A stretch of DNA of 10,784 bases from Treponema sp. (lineage in GTDB: Bacteria; Spirochaetota; Spirochaetia; Treponematales; Breznakiellaceae). The stretch lies in contig JAIRLK010000005.1 of the NCBI GenBank assembly GCA_031259515.1, forward strand, positions 1 through 10,784. The letters run 5' to 3'. The notes under the pieces are model-generated. The model was not told the origin of the DNA. It saw only the letters and a program-made list of their open reading frames with translations, and searched no databases. Positions 1 through 7,040 of this stretch are shown piece after piece (the first letter of the stretch is position 1; every line of letters starts with the position of its first letter). The translations under genes were made by a program, and so were the position numbers.

Positions 1-696
1 TGCCGCCTGCTTAACCGTATGGGAGCGCGGATCGACGGAATCGGCTCCAACATCCTCACTATTCAGGGCGTATCCCGGCTGTCCGGCGCGGACATAGAAC
101 TCGGCGCTGACTACATGGAGGTCGGTTCGTTCATCGGCCTTGCGGCGGCTACACGGGGGGAACTGTTCATTGAGGGAACCCTGGCCCGGGACCTCCGCCC
201 GGCGAAGATCGCCTTTGGGAAGCTGGGCATACAGTGGGAACACGAAGGCTCCACCCTCCATGTGCCGGGCAATCAGGCCCTAACGGTGAACTGCGATCTG
301 GGGGGTATGATCCCCAAAATAGACGACGCCCCCTGGCCGGGCTTTCCCCCCGACCTGACGAGCATAGTTACCGTGGTGGCTACCCAGGTAACCGGTACGG
401 TGTTGATCCACGAAAAGATGTTTGAATCCCGCATGTTTTTTGTGGACAAGCTCATAGGCATGGGCGCCCGCATCGTCCTCTGTGATCCGCACCGGGCCGT
501 CGTCTCCGGTCCAACTCGGCTGACCGGGTCGGAACTCCACAGCCCGGATGTGCGGGCCGGCATGGCTATGGTCATCGCCGCCATGTGCGCCGAAGGTAAA
601 AGCGTCATCCGTAACGTCTACCAGATTGAGCGGGGCTATGAAAACCTGGTGGACCGGCTCTCCCGCCTAGGGGCGCGGATTCGGTCGGGGGAATAA
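1..696 (+). CDS. murA: UDP-N-acetylglucosamine 1-carboxyvinyltransferase (MurA), C-terminal part
   Basis: MurA transfers enolpyruvate from PEP to UDP-GlcNAc, the first committed cytoplasmic step of peptidoglycan synthesis. The frame is open from base 1, so the gene is cut by the window edge; 231 residues are visible and roughly 190 N-terminal residues, including the region of the catalytic Cys (Cys115 in E. coli), lie outside. Visible family marks are the LNRMGARIDGIGSN turn at the start, the DYMEVGSF segment (family DxIExGTF), GFPPD with the aspartate matching E. coli Asp305, FESR with the arginine of the UDP-sugar site, and IERGYE near the end, matching HIDRGYE with Arg397. The C-terminus ends where the family normally ends, at TAA. 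A downstream ATG (base 19) is internal, not the true start. No convincing U-tailed terminator follows. The family call is firm; MurA versus a MurZ paralogue cannot be settled from half a protein. Confidence 0.93.
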   Translation, partial: CRLLNRMGARIDGIGSNILTIQGVSRLSGADIELGADYMEVGSFIGLAAATRGELFIEGTLARDLRPAKIAFGKLGIQWEHEGSTLHVPGNQALTVNCDLGGMIPKIDDAPWPGFPPDLTSIVTVVATQVTGTVLIHEKMFESRMFFVDKLIGMGARIVLCDPHRAVVSGPTRLTGSELHSPDVRAGMAMVIAAMCAEGKSVIRNVYQIERGYENLVDRLSRLGARIRSGE

Positions 697-763
697 GCTG
701 CCGCTCCAGTAAATCCCAGCCGGATTGCCGTTGACTTAACCTGCTGGAACTATCCAACCGCTA

Positions 764-792
764 TTGATATAGAAAATAAAGTCTATTATATT
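764..792 (+). promoter_or_regulatory. Candidate sigma-70 promoter for the lipoprotein gene
   Basis: TTGATA (764-769) and TATATT (787-792) are separated by 17 bases; each matches the consensus at five of six positions. This would start transcription near 799, giving a leader of about 110 bases before the lipoprotein ATG at 908. The region is AT-rich, so chance matches are likely, but this is the best-spaced pair in the gap after murA. A TTGACT at 731 has no matching -10. Confidence 0.5.
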
Positions 793-804
793 CAATTAAG
801 CAAA

Positions 805-827
805 TGGAAAAACGGTTTGTTTTTCCA
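805..827 (+). other. Hairpin in the leader of the lipoprotein gene
   Basis: TGGAAAAAC (805-813) pairs perfectly with GTTTTTCCA (819-827), a 9-bp stem with a five-base loop (GGTTT). It lies just downstream of the predicted start of transcription and upstream of the small ORF at 849. It is followed by AAATATAAG rather than a U-run, so it is not a standard terminator on the + strand. It could be an mRNA-stabilising 5' hairpin or an operator; the sequence does not say which. Confidence 0.55.
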
Positions 828-848
828 AATATAAGTTTGGAGGAATTT

Positions 849-878
849 ATGAGGAAGAGAAAATTTGCTTTTTTATAG
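849..878 (+). CDS. Nine-codon upstream ORF with a strong ribosome binding site
   Basis: GGAGG (839-843) sits five bases before ATG at 849, which opens a nine-residue ORF (MRKRKFAFL) ending in TAG at 876-878, 29 bases before the lipoprotein start. The SD is stronger than that of the gene behind it. The peptide is basic then hydrophobic, like the beginning of a signal peptide, and its first bases resemble the start of the lipoprotein gene (ATGAGgAAg versus ATGAGaAAc). It may be a leader peptide that affects translation downstream, or the stub of a decayed signal-peptide gene. No regulatory codon run is seen. Confidence 0.3.
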   Translation: MRKRKFAFL

Positions 879-907
879 CGGATAACTTTTTTATTAAGGA
901 GAAAGCA

Positions 908-1921
908 ATGAGAAACATTTTTTTTTGGTTGTTGCCATTATTATTCTTATTGGGGTGTGAAATGGAGGTTCCCGAGTATGTTAGGGATATACCGACTCCC
1001 TACCCCGCCGTATCTGACCAGTTTGATTTTGAAACCTTGGTATTTAATAAAAACTTGTTTAACTCCCAGCGTTCCGCGTGGAAAGAGCGGAATTATAAGA
1101 CTTATGAGTATGATTTGTTTTTACTCAATAGGCATAATCGCGAAGACCCTATTGAATTATACCCTTCTGAATTATATAGCTGTACGGTTATTGTCAAAGA
1201 AGGCAAAGACCCGGAGCTTATCGGTCTTGAAGGTACTCAGCCTGAAGACAGTCCGGCTGACTACACCATTAACGGAATTTATGACTATATCTTTTCAGTA
1301 ATGGAAGCTTTTGCCGCCCAGGCAAAAGAAACAAACGAAAAATACAGGGCAACCATTACTTATTCTTTGTTTACTAATATCCCGTGTGCAGTTTTAATAG
1401 ACCGTATGGAGGAGGATGGGTTTTACTATAATTTCCGTGAGATCTGGATACACGGCCTCTGGCTGCCTCCGCCAGGCACAGAGAAAGAGTTTGAGATAAA
1501 GCTGGGTAAATTTGACCGCGAAACATTTGAACAGGAATACAACGCCTGGAAAGAGATTGGAATTAAGAACTATCGTTATTTGCAGTATAGGAAAGACACC
1601 CGTCTGAACGAGTCCGGCGGCGCTTCCACTGGGGCGGTTATTACTATTCAGGACGGCAAAGAGCCACAGGTAGACAAAGCCGAGGGATGGTCCTCCGCAG
1701 TCCCTTCTTGGGAAGATTACACCATAGAGGGAATATTCAATTTCATAGCTTCGGCGGTAGAAGACCCGTCCGCTTCTGGCTTGGAATTCTGGCTGGCGTA
1801 TTCGCCGGAATACCACATTCCGGTAATCGTAGTGGCTTTTGTACCCGGAGAGGATCTGCCTGTTTTTAAAATAGGTATTAGTCTTGGTTCCTTTGAAATT
1901 TTGTCCCAAGTTCCTCAATGA
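908..1921 (+). CDS. Lipoprotein with two DUF6174-like domains
   Basis: Function unknown. The start is ATG at 908 with AAGGAG six bases upstream. The first 17 residues form a lipoprotein signal (MRN, a hydrophobic run, lipobox LLGC, Cys17), so the protein should be lipid-anchored outside the inner membrane. The rest is an internal duplication. Matching anchors are AWKERNYK (57-64) and AWKEIGIKNYR (213-223); VIVKEGKDPEL (94-104) and VITIQDGKEPQV (244-255); DYTINGIYDYIFS (118-130) and DYTIEGIFNFIAS (270-282); ITYSLFTNIPCAVLID (150-165) and LAYSPEYHIPVIVVAF (296-311). The order of a W..Y start, a beta strand with a DG turn, a TI..IF helix and a YxxxxxxP strand resembles DUF6174, from memory. The copies are quite diverged, so the duplication is old. 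The first half is strikingly AT-rich compared with murA and the ABC genes. Its stop overlaps the start of the broken gene at 1918. Confidence 0.8.
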   Translation: MRNIFFWLLPLLFLLGCEMEVPEYVRDIPTPYPAVSDQFDFETLVFNKNLFNSQRSAWKERNYKTYEYDLFLLNRHNREDPIELYPSELYSCTVIVKEGKDPELIGLEGTQPEDSPADYTINGIYDYIFSVMEAFAAQAKETNEKYRATITYSLFTNIPCAVLIDRMEEDGFYYNFREIWIHGLWLPPPGTEKEFEIKLGKFDRETFEQEYNAWKEIGIKNYRYLQYRKDTRLNESGGASTGAVITIQDGKEPQVDKAEGWSSAVPSWEDYTIEGIFNFIASAVEDPSASGLEFWLAYSPEYHIPVIVVAFVPGEDLPVFKIGISLGSFEILSQVPQ

Positions 1922-2160
1922 AAAGGGCTTGTGCTTTTTTTATCCTGTTCTCCGCCAGTTTCCTTTACGCCTATGAACATGTATCGGTAAGCGTGGAAAC
2001 CGGCTGAGGCATCCTGTTCGGCCAGGCCCTTTAGGCTTGGCAGGCAATATTATGGAAGATTACGATTATTTGAGTGAAAACCGGTATGCTGAATTTACGG
2101 CTAAATTCAGCGGATAAATACAAACTGTTTTGTAACTATTCAGCCGCAACGGCCGATGAG
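1918..2160 (+). pseudogene. Decayed outer-membrane protein gene, probably omptin family
   Basis: An ATG at 1918 overlaps the lipoprotein stop (ATGA) and opens a classic signal peptide: MKR, a hydrophobic stretch, FLYA|YEH. The frame reads SVSVETG and hits TGA at 2005, continues as GILFGQAL and hits TAG at 2032. In the next frame, from about 2037, LAGNIMEDYDYLSENRYAEF continues to a TAA just after TAKFSG; then ADKYKLFCNYSAATADE continues in the original frame from about 2110. In OmpT, as I remember it, the corresponding blocks are ADISLGTLSGKTKE, GNMVDQDWMD with the catalytic Asp83 and Asp85, and YRLGLMAGYQ. The pieces fit in order but about 50 residues between the first and second are missing, so there is at least one deletion besides nonsense and frameshift changes. 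The convergent permease gene then takes over the sequence. No SD precedes the ATG, so translation was probably coupled to the lipoprotein. The broken state is clear; the omptin assignment is moderate. Confidence 0.6.
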
Positions 2161-2168
2161 CGGCGGCC
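2143..2168. other. GC-rich palindromic stretch between convergent genes
   Basis: GCCGC (2143-2147) can pair with GCGGC (2160-2164), or GGCCG (2151-2155) with CGGCC (2164-2168). It lies where the ABC operon would terminate, just past its last stop at 2185, but no U-run follows on either strand. A canonical intrinsic terminator is therefore not supported; it may still block read-through with Rho. Confidence 0.3.
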
Positions 2169-2184
2169 AACCACCCCGGCAATC

Positions 2185-3087
2185 CTAATCATAGGGCTGG
2201 CCCGCAGCTTTGGGAGCGTAGTCTTTTCCGCTGAACGCCACCAGGGTTATCAAGGTGATCCCGTAAGGCAAGGCGTTGAAAAATTCCGAAGGGAGGAATC
2301 TGAGTCCCGTGATGTTGACGATGTTCACGGCCAAGGCGGAAGAAGCGCCGAAAAGACAGGACGCGCCCAGTATGCCCCGGGGAAGCCAGCGGCCAAAGGA
2401 GACCGCCGCTAGGGCGATGAAGCCTTTGCCGTTGATGGTGGTTACCGTGTACTGGATGTCCTGGGTCAGGACTATGCATCCCCCCGCCAGCCCTGCCAAT
2501 GCCCCGGAAATGAGTACCGCGATGTACCGGATACTCAGGACGTTGACCCCGGCGGAGGCGGCGGCCTGGGGATGTTCGCCGCAGGCCCGGAGGCGGAAGC
2601 CCCAGGGCCGCTTGTAGAGGACGAACCACGCGGCCAGCAGGATGACGAGACTGAGCCAGGCGGTGGGATACACGCCGCCAAAACCAGGGCGCATCCCCAT
2701 GTGATAGTTCTGGGTGCGGTCCATCCTGAACAGGAGTTGGCAGAAGAACACGGTGATCCCGTTAGCCAGCAGGTTGATGCCCGTACCGGAGATAACCTGG
2801 TCGGCCCGAAGGGTAATGGCGGCAAAGGCGTGAATCAGGGAAAAGAGACAGCCTACCAGGGATGCCAGGAGCAGAGCCAGGGGAATGGAAAAACCGATGG
2901 AACTTTCCAACAGGACGTGGGTAGTGGCGGCGGTCATGGCGCCGAAGGCCATAAGGCCCTCCAGGGCTATGTTCACGACCCCCGCCTTCTCGCAGATCAT
3001 CCCCCCGACGGCGGCGATCAATAGGGGGGCTGCGATCATAGCCGTTGACGGGAGCATGTTCCACACAACCCGCAAAAATTCGCTCAT
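2185..3087 (-). CDS. BMP-type ABC importer permease 2 (YufQ/NupQ-like)
   Basis: Second membrane subunit of the importer, in the inner membrane. A BPD_transp_2-type hydrophobic protein of about 300 residues with family blocks near the start (EKAGVVNIALEGLMAFGA), a middle ADQVISGTGINLLANG, then LRACGEHPQAAASAGVNV, ISGALAGLAGG and NGKGFIALAAVSFGRW. These match the shorter of the two permeases in guanosine and other nucleoside importers (YufQ/NupQ type). The reading frame extends upstream to a TTG at 3129, but the ATG at 3087 is preferred: it overlaps the stop of permease 1 as ATGA and has AGAGGG a suitable distance upstream. Protein length is then 300 residues. Last gene of the operon, stop TAG at 2185-2187, converging on the broken omptin gene. 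Membrane role is firm; substrate is inferred from the lipoprotein. Confidence 0.88.
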   Translation of the reverse strand: MSEFLRVVWNMLPSTAMIAAPLLIAAVGGMICEKAGVVNIALEGLMAFGAMTAATTHVLLESSIGFSIPLALLLASLVGCLFSLIHAFAAITLRADQVISGTGINLLANGITVFFCQLLFRMDRTQNYHMGMRPGFGGVYPTAWLSLVILLAAWFVLYKRPWGFRLRACGEHPQAAASAGVNVLSIRYIAVLISGALAGLAGGCIVLTQDIQYTVTTINGKGFIALAAVSFGRWLPRGILGASCLFGASSALAVNIVNITGLRFLPSEFFNALPYGITLITLVAFSGKDYAPKAAGQPYD

Positions 3088-4220
3088 CCCTTTTCCCTCT
3101 CTTTCCGCGCCTTTTCCTTGCGCTGCCAATCCACGATGATCCGTATCCCCGCGCGGAGGGATATGAACACCACAACCAGCCCTAATATGATAGAGGCGAT
3201 CTCCTTGGGTATCTGCCGGGACTGCATCAGGGGCTGGGCGGACTTGAGCATACCAAAGAGGAGGCCCGAAAGGGCGGAACCCCAGGCCGTGCTGTTCCCC
3301 ACGAGGGCCACGGCTATGCCGTCAAATCCGTACCCGTCCTGAACCGCCAAAACCCGCCCTGCGGGAAAGACTCCCAGGGAAACCACCGCCCCGGCCAGGC
3401 CGGCAAAGGCCCCGGAAATGGCCATGGACGCGGTGATGGCGGCGTTCACGTTGATGCCACCGCAACGGGCGGCGTCCCTGTTGACGCCCGTTGCCCGCAG
3501 GGAATAGCCGAACCGGGTCCTTCCCATGATGAACCAATACAAGACCACCGCCGCCAAGGTAAGGTAAAGGCCGTAGTTGAGCCGGGAACCATTGGTGAGG
3601 GACGCGAGAAAGGGGCTGGTAAGCCGGGCGGTTTGGGGAAAATCCGGGGTCCTGAAGGTATTGGTCCCGGGAATCATCAGGGTAAAAAACCGGGAAAGGT
3701 ACTGGGCTATATAGTTCAGCATGATAGTGGCTACCACTTCGGACACGCTGAACCGGGCCTTGAGGAAACCCGCGATGCCGCCCCAGACCGCCCCAGCGAT
3801 GATGCCGGCCAGCACGGCCAGAATCCAGTGGAACACCGGGATTTGGGGTCCGTAAATGGCCGTAAACTGGGCGGCGGTAAGTCCGGCAACATACTGGCCT
3901 TCGGCGCCTATGTTGAAAAGCCCGGTCCGGGCGGCAAAGCCCATAGAAAGACCGCAGAGGATGAGGGGGATGGCGCTGACGAACCATTCCCCCACATAAC
4001 GCATGTTGTGGATCCCCCGCCGCAGGTCCCACCCCGAGACCACCTGGAATATGGCGGAATACATACCCGCGGGGTTTCTGCCCGCCAGGAGGATGAGGAT
4101 CGTAGCCACCAGAAAGCCCAGAAGCACCACCGCTATGGAAAGAAGGGCGTTGGACCGGGTAAGAACCTCCAACATACCCTGGACGCGGACCGGGACCGGG
4201 GGCCGCTGTTTTTCAGGCAT
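3084..4220 (-). CDS. BMP-type ABC importer permease 1 (YufP/NupP-like)
   Basis: First membrane subunit of the importer. BPD_transp_2 family; visible blocks are an N-terminal transmembrane segment, GLFNIGAEGQYVAG, a LKARFSVSEVVATIMLNYIA segment that is the hallmark of the longer permease of nucleoside importers, LRATGVNRDAARCGGINV, ISGAFAGLAGA and GYGFDGIAVALVG. It ends in a basic tail (QRKEKARKEREKG) expected in the cytoplasm. The frame is open to a TTG at 4244, but ATG at 4220 has GGGAG five bases upstream and gives a usual 378-residue protein; it then overlaps the ATPase stop (TGA, 4213-4215) by 8 bases. The ATG of permease 2 overlaps its own TGA. These overlaps imply coupled translation and fixed subunit ratios. 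Confidence 0.9.
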   Translation of the reverse strand: MPEKQRPPVPVRVQGMLEVLTRSNALLSIAVVLLGFLVATILILLAGRNPAGMYSAIFQVVSGWDLRRGIHNMRYVGEWFVSAIPLILCGLSMGFAARTGLFNIGAEGQYVAGLTAAQFTAIYGPQIPVFHWILAVLAGIIAGAVWGGIAGFLKARFSVSEVVATIMLNYIAQYLSRFFTLMIPGTNTFRTPDFPQTARLTSPFLASLTNGSRLNYGLYLTLAAVVLYWFIMGRTRFGYSLRATGVNRDAARCGGINVNAAITASMAISGAFAGLAGAVVSLGVFPAGRVLAVQDGYGFDGIAVALVGNSTAWGSALSGLLFGMLKSAQPLMQSRQIPKEIASIILGLVVVFISLRAGIRIIVDWQRKEKARKEREKG

Positions 4221-5724
4221 AATTTCTCCCTTCTGGAGAGGCAAGGCCGCCCATCATGGCCCCAATACGGCGTTCGGTCGCTTCTTCAGCCGTGACTATC
4301 CCCACGATGGAACCCCGGGAAATCGCCGCGATACGGTCGCAGAGTCCCAGTATTTCGTCCAGTTCAAAGGAAATCAGGAGTATCGCCCGGCCTTTATCCC
4401 GTTCCGCCAGGATCCTCGTATGGATATACTCGACAGCCCCCACGTCCAGCCCCCGGGTAGGCTGGGACACGATGAGCAGTTCCGGATCAAGGCTCAGTTC
4501 CCGGGCAATGATGGCCTTTTGCTGGTTCCCCCCGGAAAGATCACCCGTACGGGTCAGAGGCCCGTTTTCGGCCCGGATATCAAACTGATCGATGAGGTTT
4601 TGGGCAAACGGCGGCTGGCGGTACCCTTTGAGCATCAGGCTCTCATAGAGGTAAAAGTCCAGGGCCAGTCCGTACTTTTGCCGGTCGTCGGGGACATAGG
4701 CAATCCCCAGCTTAATGCGCTCGGCAATACTCCTGCGGGTAATGTCCCGGCCCTTGAACAGGATGCGCCCGGACTTGACCGGGAGGAGCCCATAAATGGC
4801 GGCGGCCAGTTCCGACTGCCCGTTACCGTCCACCCCGGCTACGCCGACCACCTCCCCGGCGCGTACCTCCAGGGAAAAACCCTTTACCGCATACGGCCCC
4901 CGGGAATCGGCGACGTGGAGGTCCTCAATACGCAGAACCGTCCCGCCGGGATGGGCGGGCTTCCGATCAAGTTTGAAGTTGACCGCCCGGCCCACCATCT
5001 TTTCCGCAAGCTCCATCGTGTCCGCGTCCTTCACGGCAACCGTATCTATCGTCCTGCCCCGGCGCAACACCGTACACCGGTCAGCCGCCGCCTTGATTTC
5101 CTTCAATTTATGAGTGATGAAGATGATGGTCTTTCCTTCCGCCTTGAGACGGTTAAAAATGATCAACAGCTCGTCGATCTCCTGGGGAGTTAAAACAGCC
5201 GTAGGCTCGTCAAAGATGAGGATATCCGCATTCCGGTACAGTATTTTGAGGATTTCAACCCGTTGCTGCATACCCACCGTGATGTCTTCGATCCGGGACC
5301 GGGGGTCCACCGCAAGGCCGTAGGCGGCGGAAAGCTCCGCCGTCTTCTGTTCCGCCGCAGCCATGTCCAGATTCCCGAACCGGTTCCGGCGCTCAAGCCC
5401 CAGGACGATGTTTTCCGCCACGGTAAAATTAGGCGTCAGCTTGAAATGCTGGTGTACCATCCCTATCCTCAGGGCAATGGCGTCGTTGGGGTTTCGAATG
5501 ACCGCCTCTTTGCCCCGTATCCTGATGACGCCACTGTCGGCTTCATAGATGCCAAAGAGGACGGACATAAGAGTAGACTTGCCCGCCCCGTTTTCCCCCA
5601 GAAGGGCGTGGATTTCACCCTCCCGAACCGTCAGGTTCACCCGGTCATTAGCCACCACGCCGGGGAAAACCTTGGTAATATCGATCATCTCAATAGCGGG
5701 AGTATCCACAGCGGGGGCATCCAT
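4213..5724 (-). CDS. BMP-type ABC importer ATPase with two nucleotide-binding domains
   Basis: Powers the importer from the cytoplasmic face; RbsA/YufO-like fused ATPase of 503 residues. Domain 1 has Walker A GENGAGKST (43-51), a Q-loop HQHF (91-94), a variant signature ITVGMQQR (148-155), Walker B LIFDEPTAVLTPQE and switch ITHK. Domain 2 has a degenerate Walker A, GVDGNGQSE, without the lysine, the standard signature LSGGNQQK (396-403), and a Walker B reading LLIVSQPTRGLD, where glutamine stands for the catalytic acid. Only one of the two composite sites (Walker A of domain 1 with the signature of domain 2) looks fully competent, as is common in this subfamily. The frame extends to a GTG at 5742, but ATG at 5724 has AAGGA seven bases upstream and is preferred. 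A 49-base gap separates it from the lipoprotein gene. Confidence 0.92.
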   Translation of the reverse strand: MDAPAVDTPAIEMIDITKVFPGVVANDRVNLTVREGEIHALLGENGAGKSTLMSVLFGIYEADSGVIRIRGKEAVIRNPNDAIALRIGMVHQHFKLTPNFTVAENIVLGLERRNRFGNLDMAAAEQKTAELSAAYGLAVDPRSRIEDITVGMQQRVEILKILYRNADILIFDEPTAVLTPQEIDELLIIFNRLKAEGKTIIFITHKLKEIKAAADRCTVLRRGRTIDTVAVKDADTMELAEKMVGRAVNFKLDRKPAHPGGTVLRIEDLHVADSRGPYAVKGFSLEVRAGEVVGVAGVDGNGQSELAAAIYGLLPVKSGRILFKGRDITRRSIAERIKLGIAYVPDDRQKYGLALDFYLYESLMLKGYRQPPFAQNLIDQFDIRAENGPLTRTGDLSGGNQQKAIIARELSLDPELLIVSQPTRGLDVGAVEYIHTRILAERDKGRAILLISFELDEILGLCDRIAAISRGSIVGIVTAEEATERRIGAMMGGLASPEGRNYA

Positions 5725-5773
5725 ACAGGCTTCCTTTTTCACAACCCGGCGCAGGTTCCTTAGCCCTATGGCC

Positions 5774-6901
5774 CTAATCGTCCAGAGCCTTTAAGTCCTG
5801 GGGGAAGCCCGGAAGTTTTTTGGCTTCCGCGTTCGTGGCGGCTATCCTGATCCCGCCGGAAATGATTTGAGCCTTTACCCTTTCAAGCTCACCCACAATG
5901 TCTTTGGTCAGGGCGGGATTGGCGGCGGAATACCCCACCCCATCGGCCTTAAGATCAAAGGTGATGACCTCGCCCTTAAAGGTATTGTTCTTCACCGCGT
6001 TGAGGCAGTAGAGCAGACTGGTTTCCACCTGCTTGATCATGGAAGTGAGGACCGCCGATTCGCTTTCGTTGTACAGCCCTTCCTCATACTGATCCGAATC
6101 AACCCCTATGGCCCATACGTTTTTTCCCGCCTCACGGTACTGCTTGGCCTGAGCAATGACGCCGTTCCCGCTGGCCCCGGCGGCGGAATAAATGGCGTAT
6201 ACCCCGGAATCATACCAGTTCATAGCCTGGGTTTTGGCAAGATCAGCCCTTCCCCAGTCATTCACGTAGTAGTCAACAATCCGGGCGCTGGGGAACACCG
6301 ACAGAATCCCCTGAACATAGCCGACCTCGAATTTGGTGATCGTCCCGTCGGGAACGCCGCCTATAAAGCCGAACTGAGGATCGGCAATACCGTCGGCCTT
6401 AGCTTTGAGGGCGGCCGCCATCCCTACAAGGTAGGACCCCTCATGCTCGGCGTATACCGCCTGCATGACGTTGGGCAGGTTCACCCACGCCACGTCAACG
6501 ATCAGGTACTTTTGATTCGGATTATCGCCGGCTACTTCCGTAAGGGCGTCGGCAAAGGTAAAGCCCGTGGTTACAATTACATCGTAGCCCTCATCCGTAG
6601 CCTGCCTAAGATTGGGGACATACATATCCTGCGTCTGGGCGGCAACCACATCGTAGAGGATTCCTCGCTGCCGGGGGTTCTGCCAGGTATCGCCGTAAAA
6701 CTCCAGGATACCCCGCCATGCCGCGGCGTTGAAGGACTTATCATCTATGCCGGTCGCGTCGGTCAAAAGCCGCACCGTTACCCCGCCGGACGCCTTGGGC
6801 GCCGATGCCGAGGGCGCCGGGGCCTGCTTCGTACAAGCCGCCAGAATCAGCGACGCAAGGGCGGCGCCGGTTAAGGCCGCACATTTAAAATTCTTTTTCA
6901 T
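5774..6901 (-). CDS. BMP/PnrA-family substrate-binding lipoprotein, probable purine nucleoside receptor
   Basis: Captures the substrate outside the inner membrane and delivers it to the permeases. ATG at 6901 has AAGGAG seven bases upstream. Signal peptide MKKNFK plus hydrophobic run, lipobox LAAC with Cys23, then a Pro/Ala/Ser-rich linker to about residue 40. The mature part shows BMP-family marks: GIDDKSFNAAAWRG (51-64), YAEHEGSYLVG (150-160), FGFIGG, FEVGYVQG (191-198), YSAAGASGNGVIAQA and IGVDSDQ (265-271). These are the PnrA/BMP motifs of treponemal TmpC/PnrA, a purine nucleoside receptor; the aspartate of GVDSDQ is in the ligand-contacting region of that family. Related treponemal RfuA binds riboflavin and has similar genomic surroundings, so substrate is not proven; the DDKSFN and GVDSDQ motifs favour nucleoside. 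First gene of the operon. Confidence 0.9.
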   Translation of the reverse strand: MKKNFKCAALTGAALASLILAACTKQAPAPSASAPKASGGVTVRLLTDATGIDDKSFNAAAWRGILEFYGDTWQNPRQRGILYDVVAAQTQDMYVPNLRQATDEGYDVIVTTGFTFADALTEVAGDNPNQKYLIVDVAWVNLPNVMQAVYAEHEGSYLVGMAAALKAKADGIADPQFGFIGGVPDGTITKFEVGYVQGILSVFPSARIVDYYVNDWGRADLAKTQAMNWYDSGVYAIYSAAGASGNGVIAQAKQYREAGKNVWAIGVDSDQYEEGLYNESESAVLTSMIKQVETSLLYCLNAVKNNTFKGEVITFDLKADGVGYSAANPALTKDIVGELERVKAQIISGGIRIAATNAEAKKLPGFPQDLKALDD

Positions 6902-6917
6902 GGTAAAACTCCTTTAT

Positions 6918-6938
6918 ATCGTTAACTTTAATCGTTAA
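6918..6938 (-). promoter_or_regulatory. Direct repeat in the leader of the ABC importer operon
   Basis: ATCGTTAA occurs twice (6918-6925 and 6931-6938, + strand), with a 13-base period, immediately upstream of the AAGGAG of the lipoprotein gene on the opposite strand. The first copy includes the GTTAAC palindrome. A perfect 8-base repeat beside the ribosome binding site could be an operator or an RNA-binding site for substrate control. No clear -35/-10 pair was found on the minus strand; TAATAT upstream is only a weak -10. Confidence 0.35.
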
Positions 6939-6984
6939 TAGGAATATTAGCCGCTTTCCCGCCGCTATTCTACCTGCTAGGGTA

Positions 6985-7009
6985 AAAAATCACCTGACCG
7001 GCGATTTTT
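6985..7009 (-). terminator. Hairpin terminator after the valS/HD-protein unit
   Basis: AAAAATCACC (6985-6994) faces GGCGATTTTT (7000-7009) with a five-base loop; pairing is complete except one A·C mismatch. On the minus strand, the direction of the HD gene ending at 7041, the second arm ends in a run of T, so the U-tract is part of the stem as in bidirectional terminators. It lies 32 bases past the stop and separates this unit from the ABC operon beyond. It would also work on the + strand, but no + gene is nearby. A short GCGCGAAGCGC palindrome lies at 7021-7031. Confidence 0.6.
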
Positions 7010-7040
7010 CAGGATTTTATGCGCGAAGCGCAACAAACTG

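Noticed and set aside
2276..3024. Long + strand open frames opposite the permease genes
   Set aside because: Low-complexity, charged translations with no motifs; they mirror the GC-rich coding strand of the permeases on the opposite strand.
4003..5193. 396-residue + strand open frame opposite the ATPase and permease genes
   Set aside because: The minus strand here encodes clear ABC ATPase motifs across the whole length; the + frame has no recognisable domain or ribosome site.
5867..6874. 335-residue + strand open frame opposite the lipoprotein gene
   Set aside because: Antisense shadow of the BMP-family gene, whose signal peptide and motifs are unmistakable.
5774..6901. Riboflavin-binding RfuA instead of a nucleoside receptor
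   Set aside because: Not excluded, but DDKSFN and GVDSDQ motifs fit PnrA/BMP better; kept as an alternative in the annotation.
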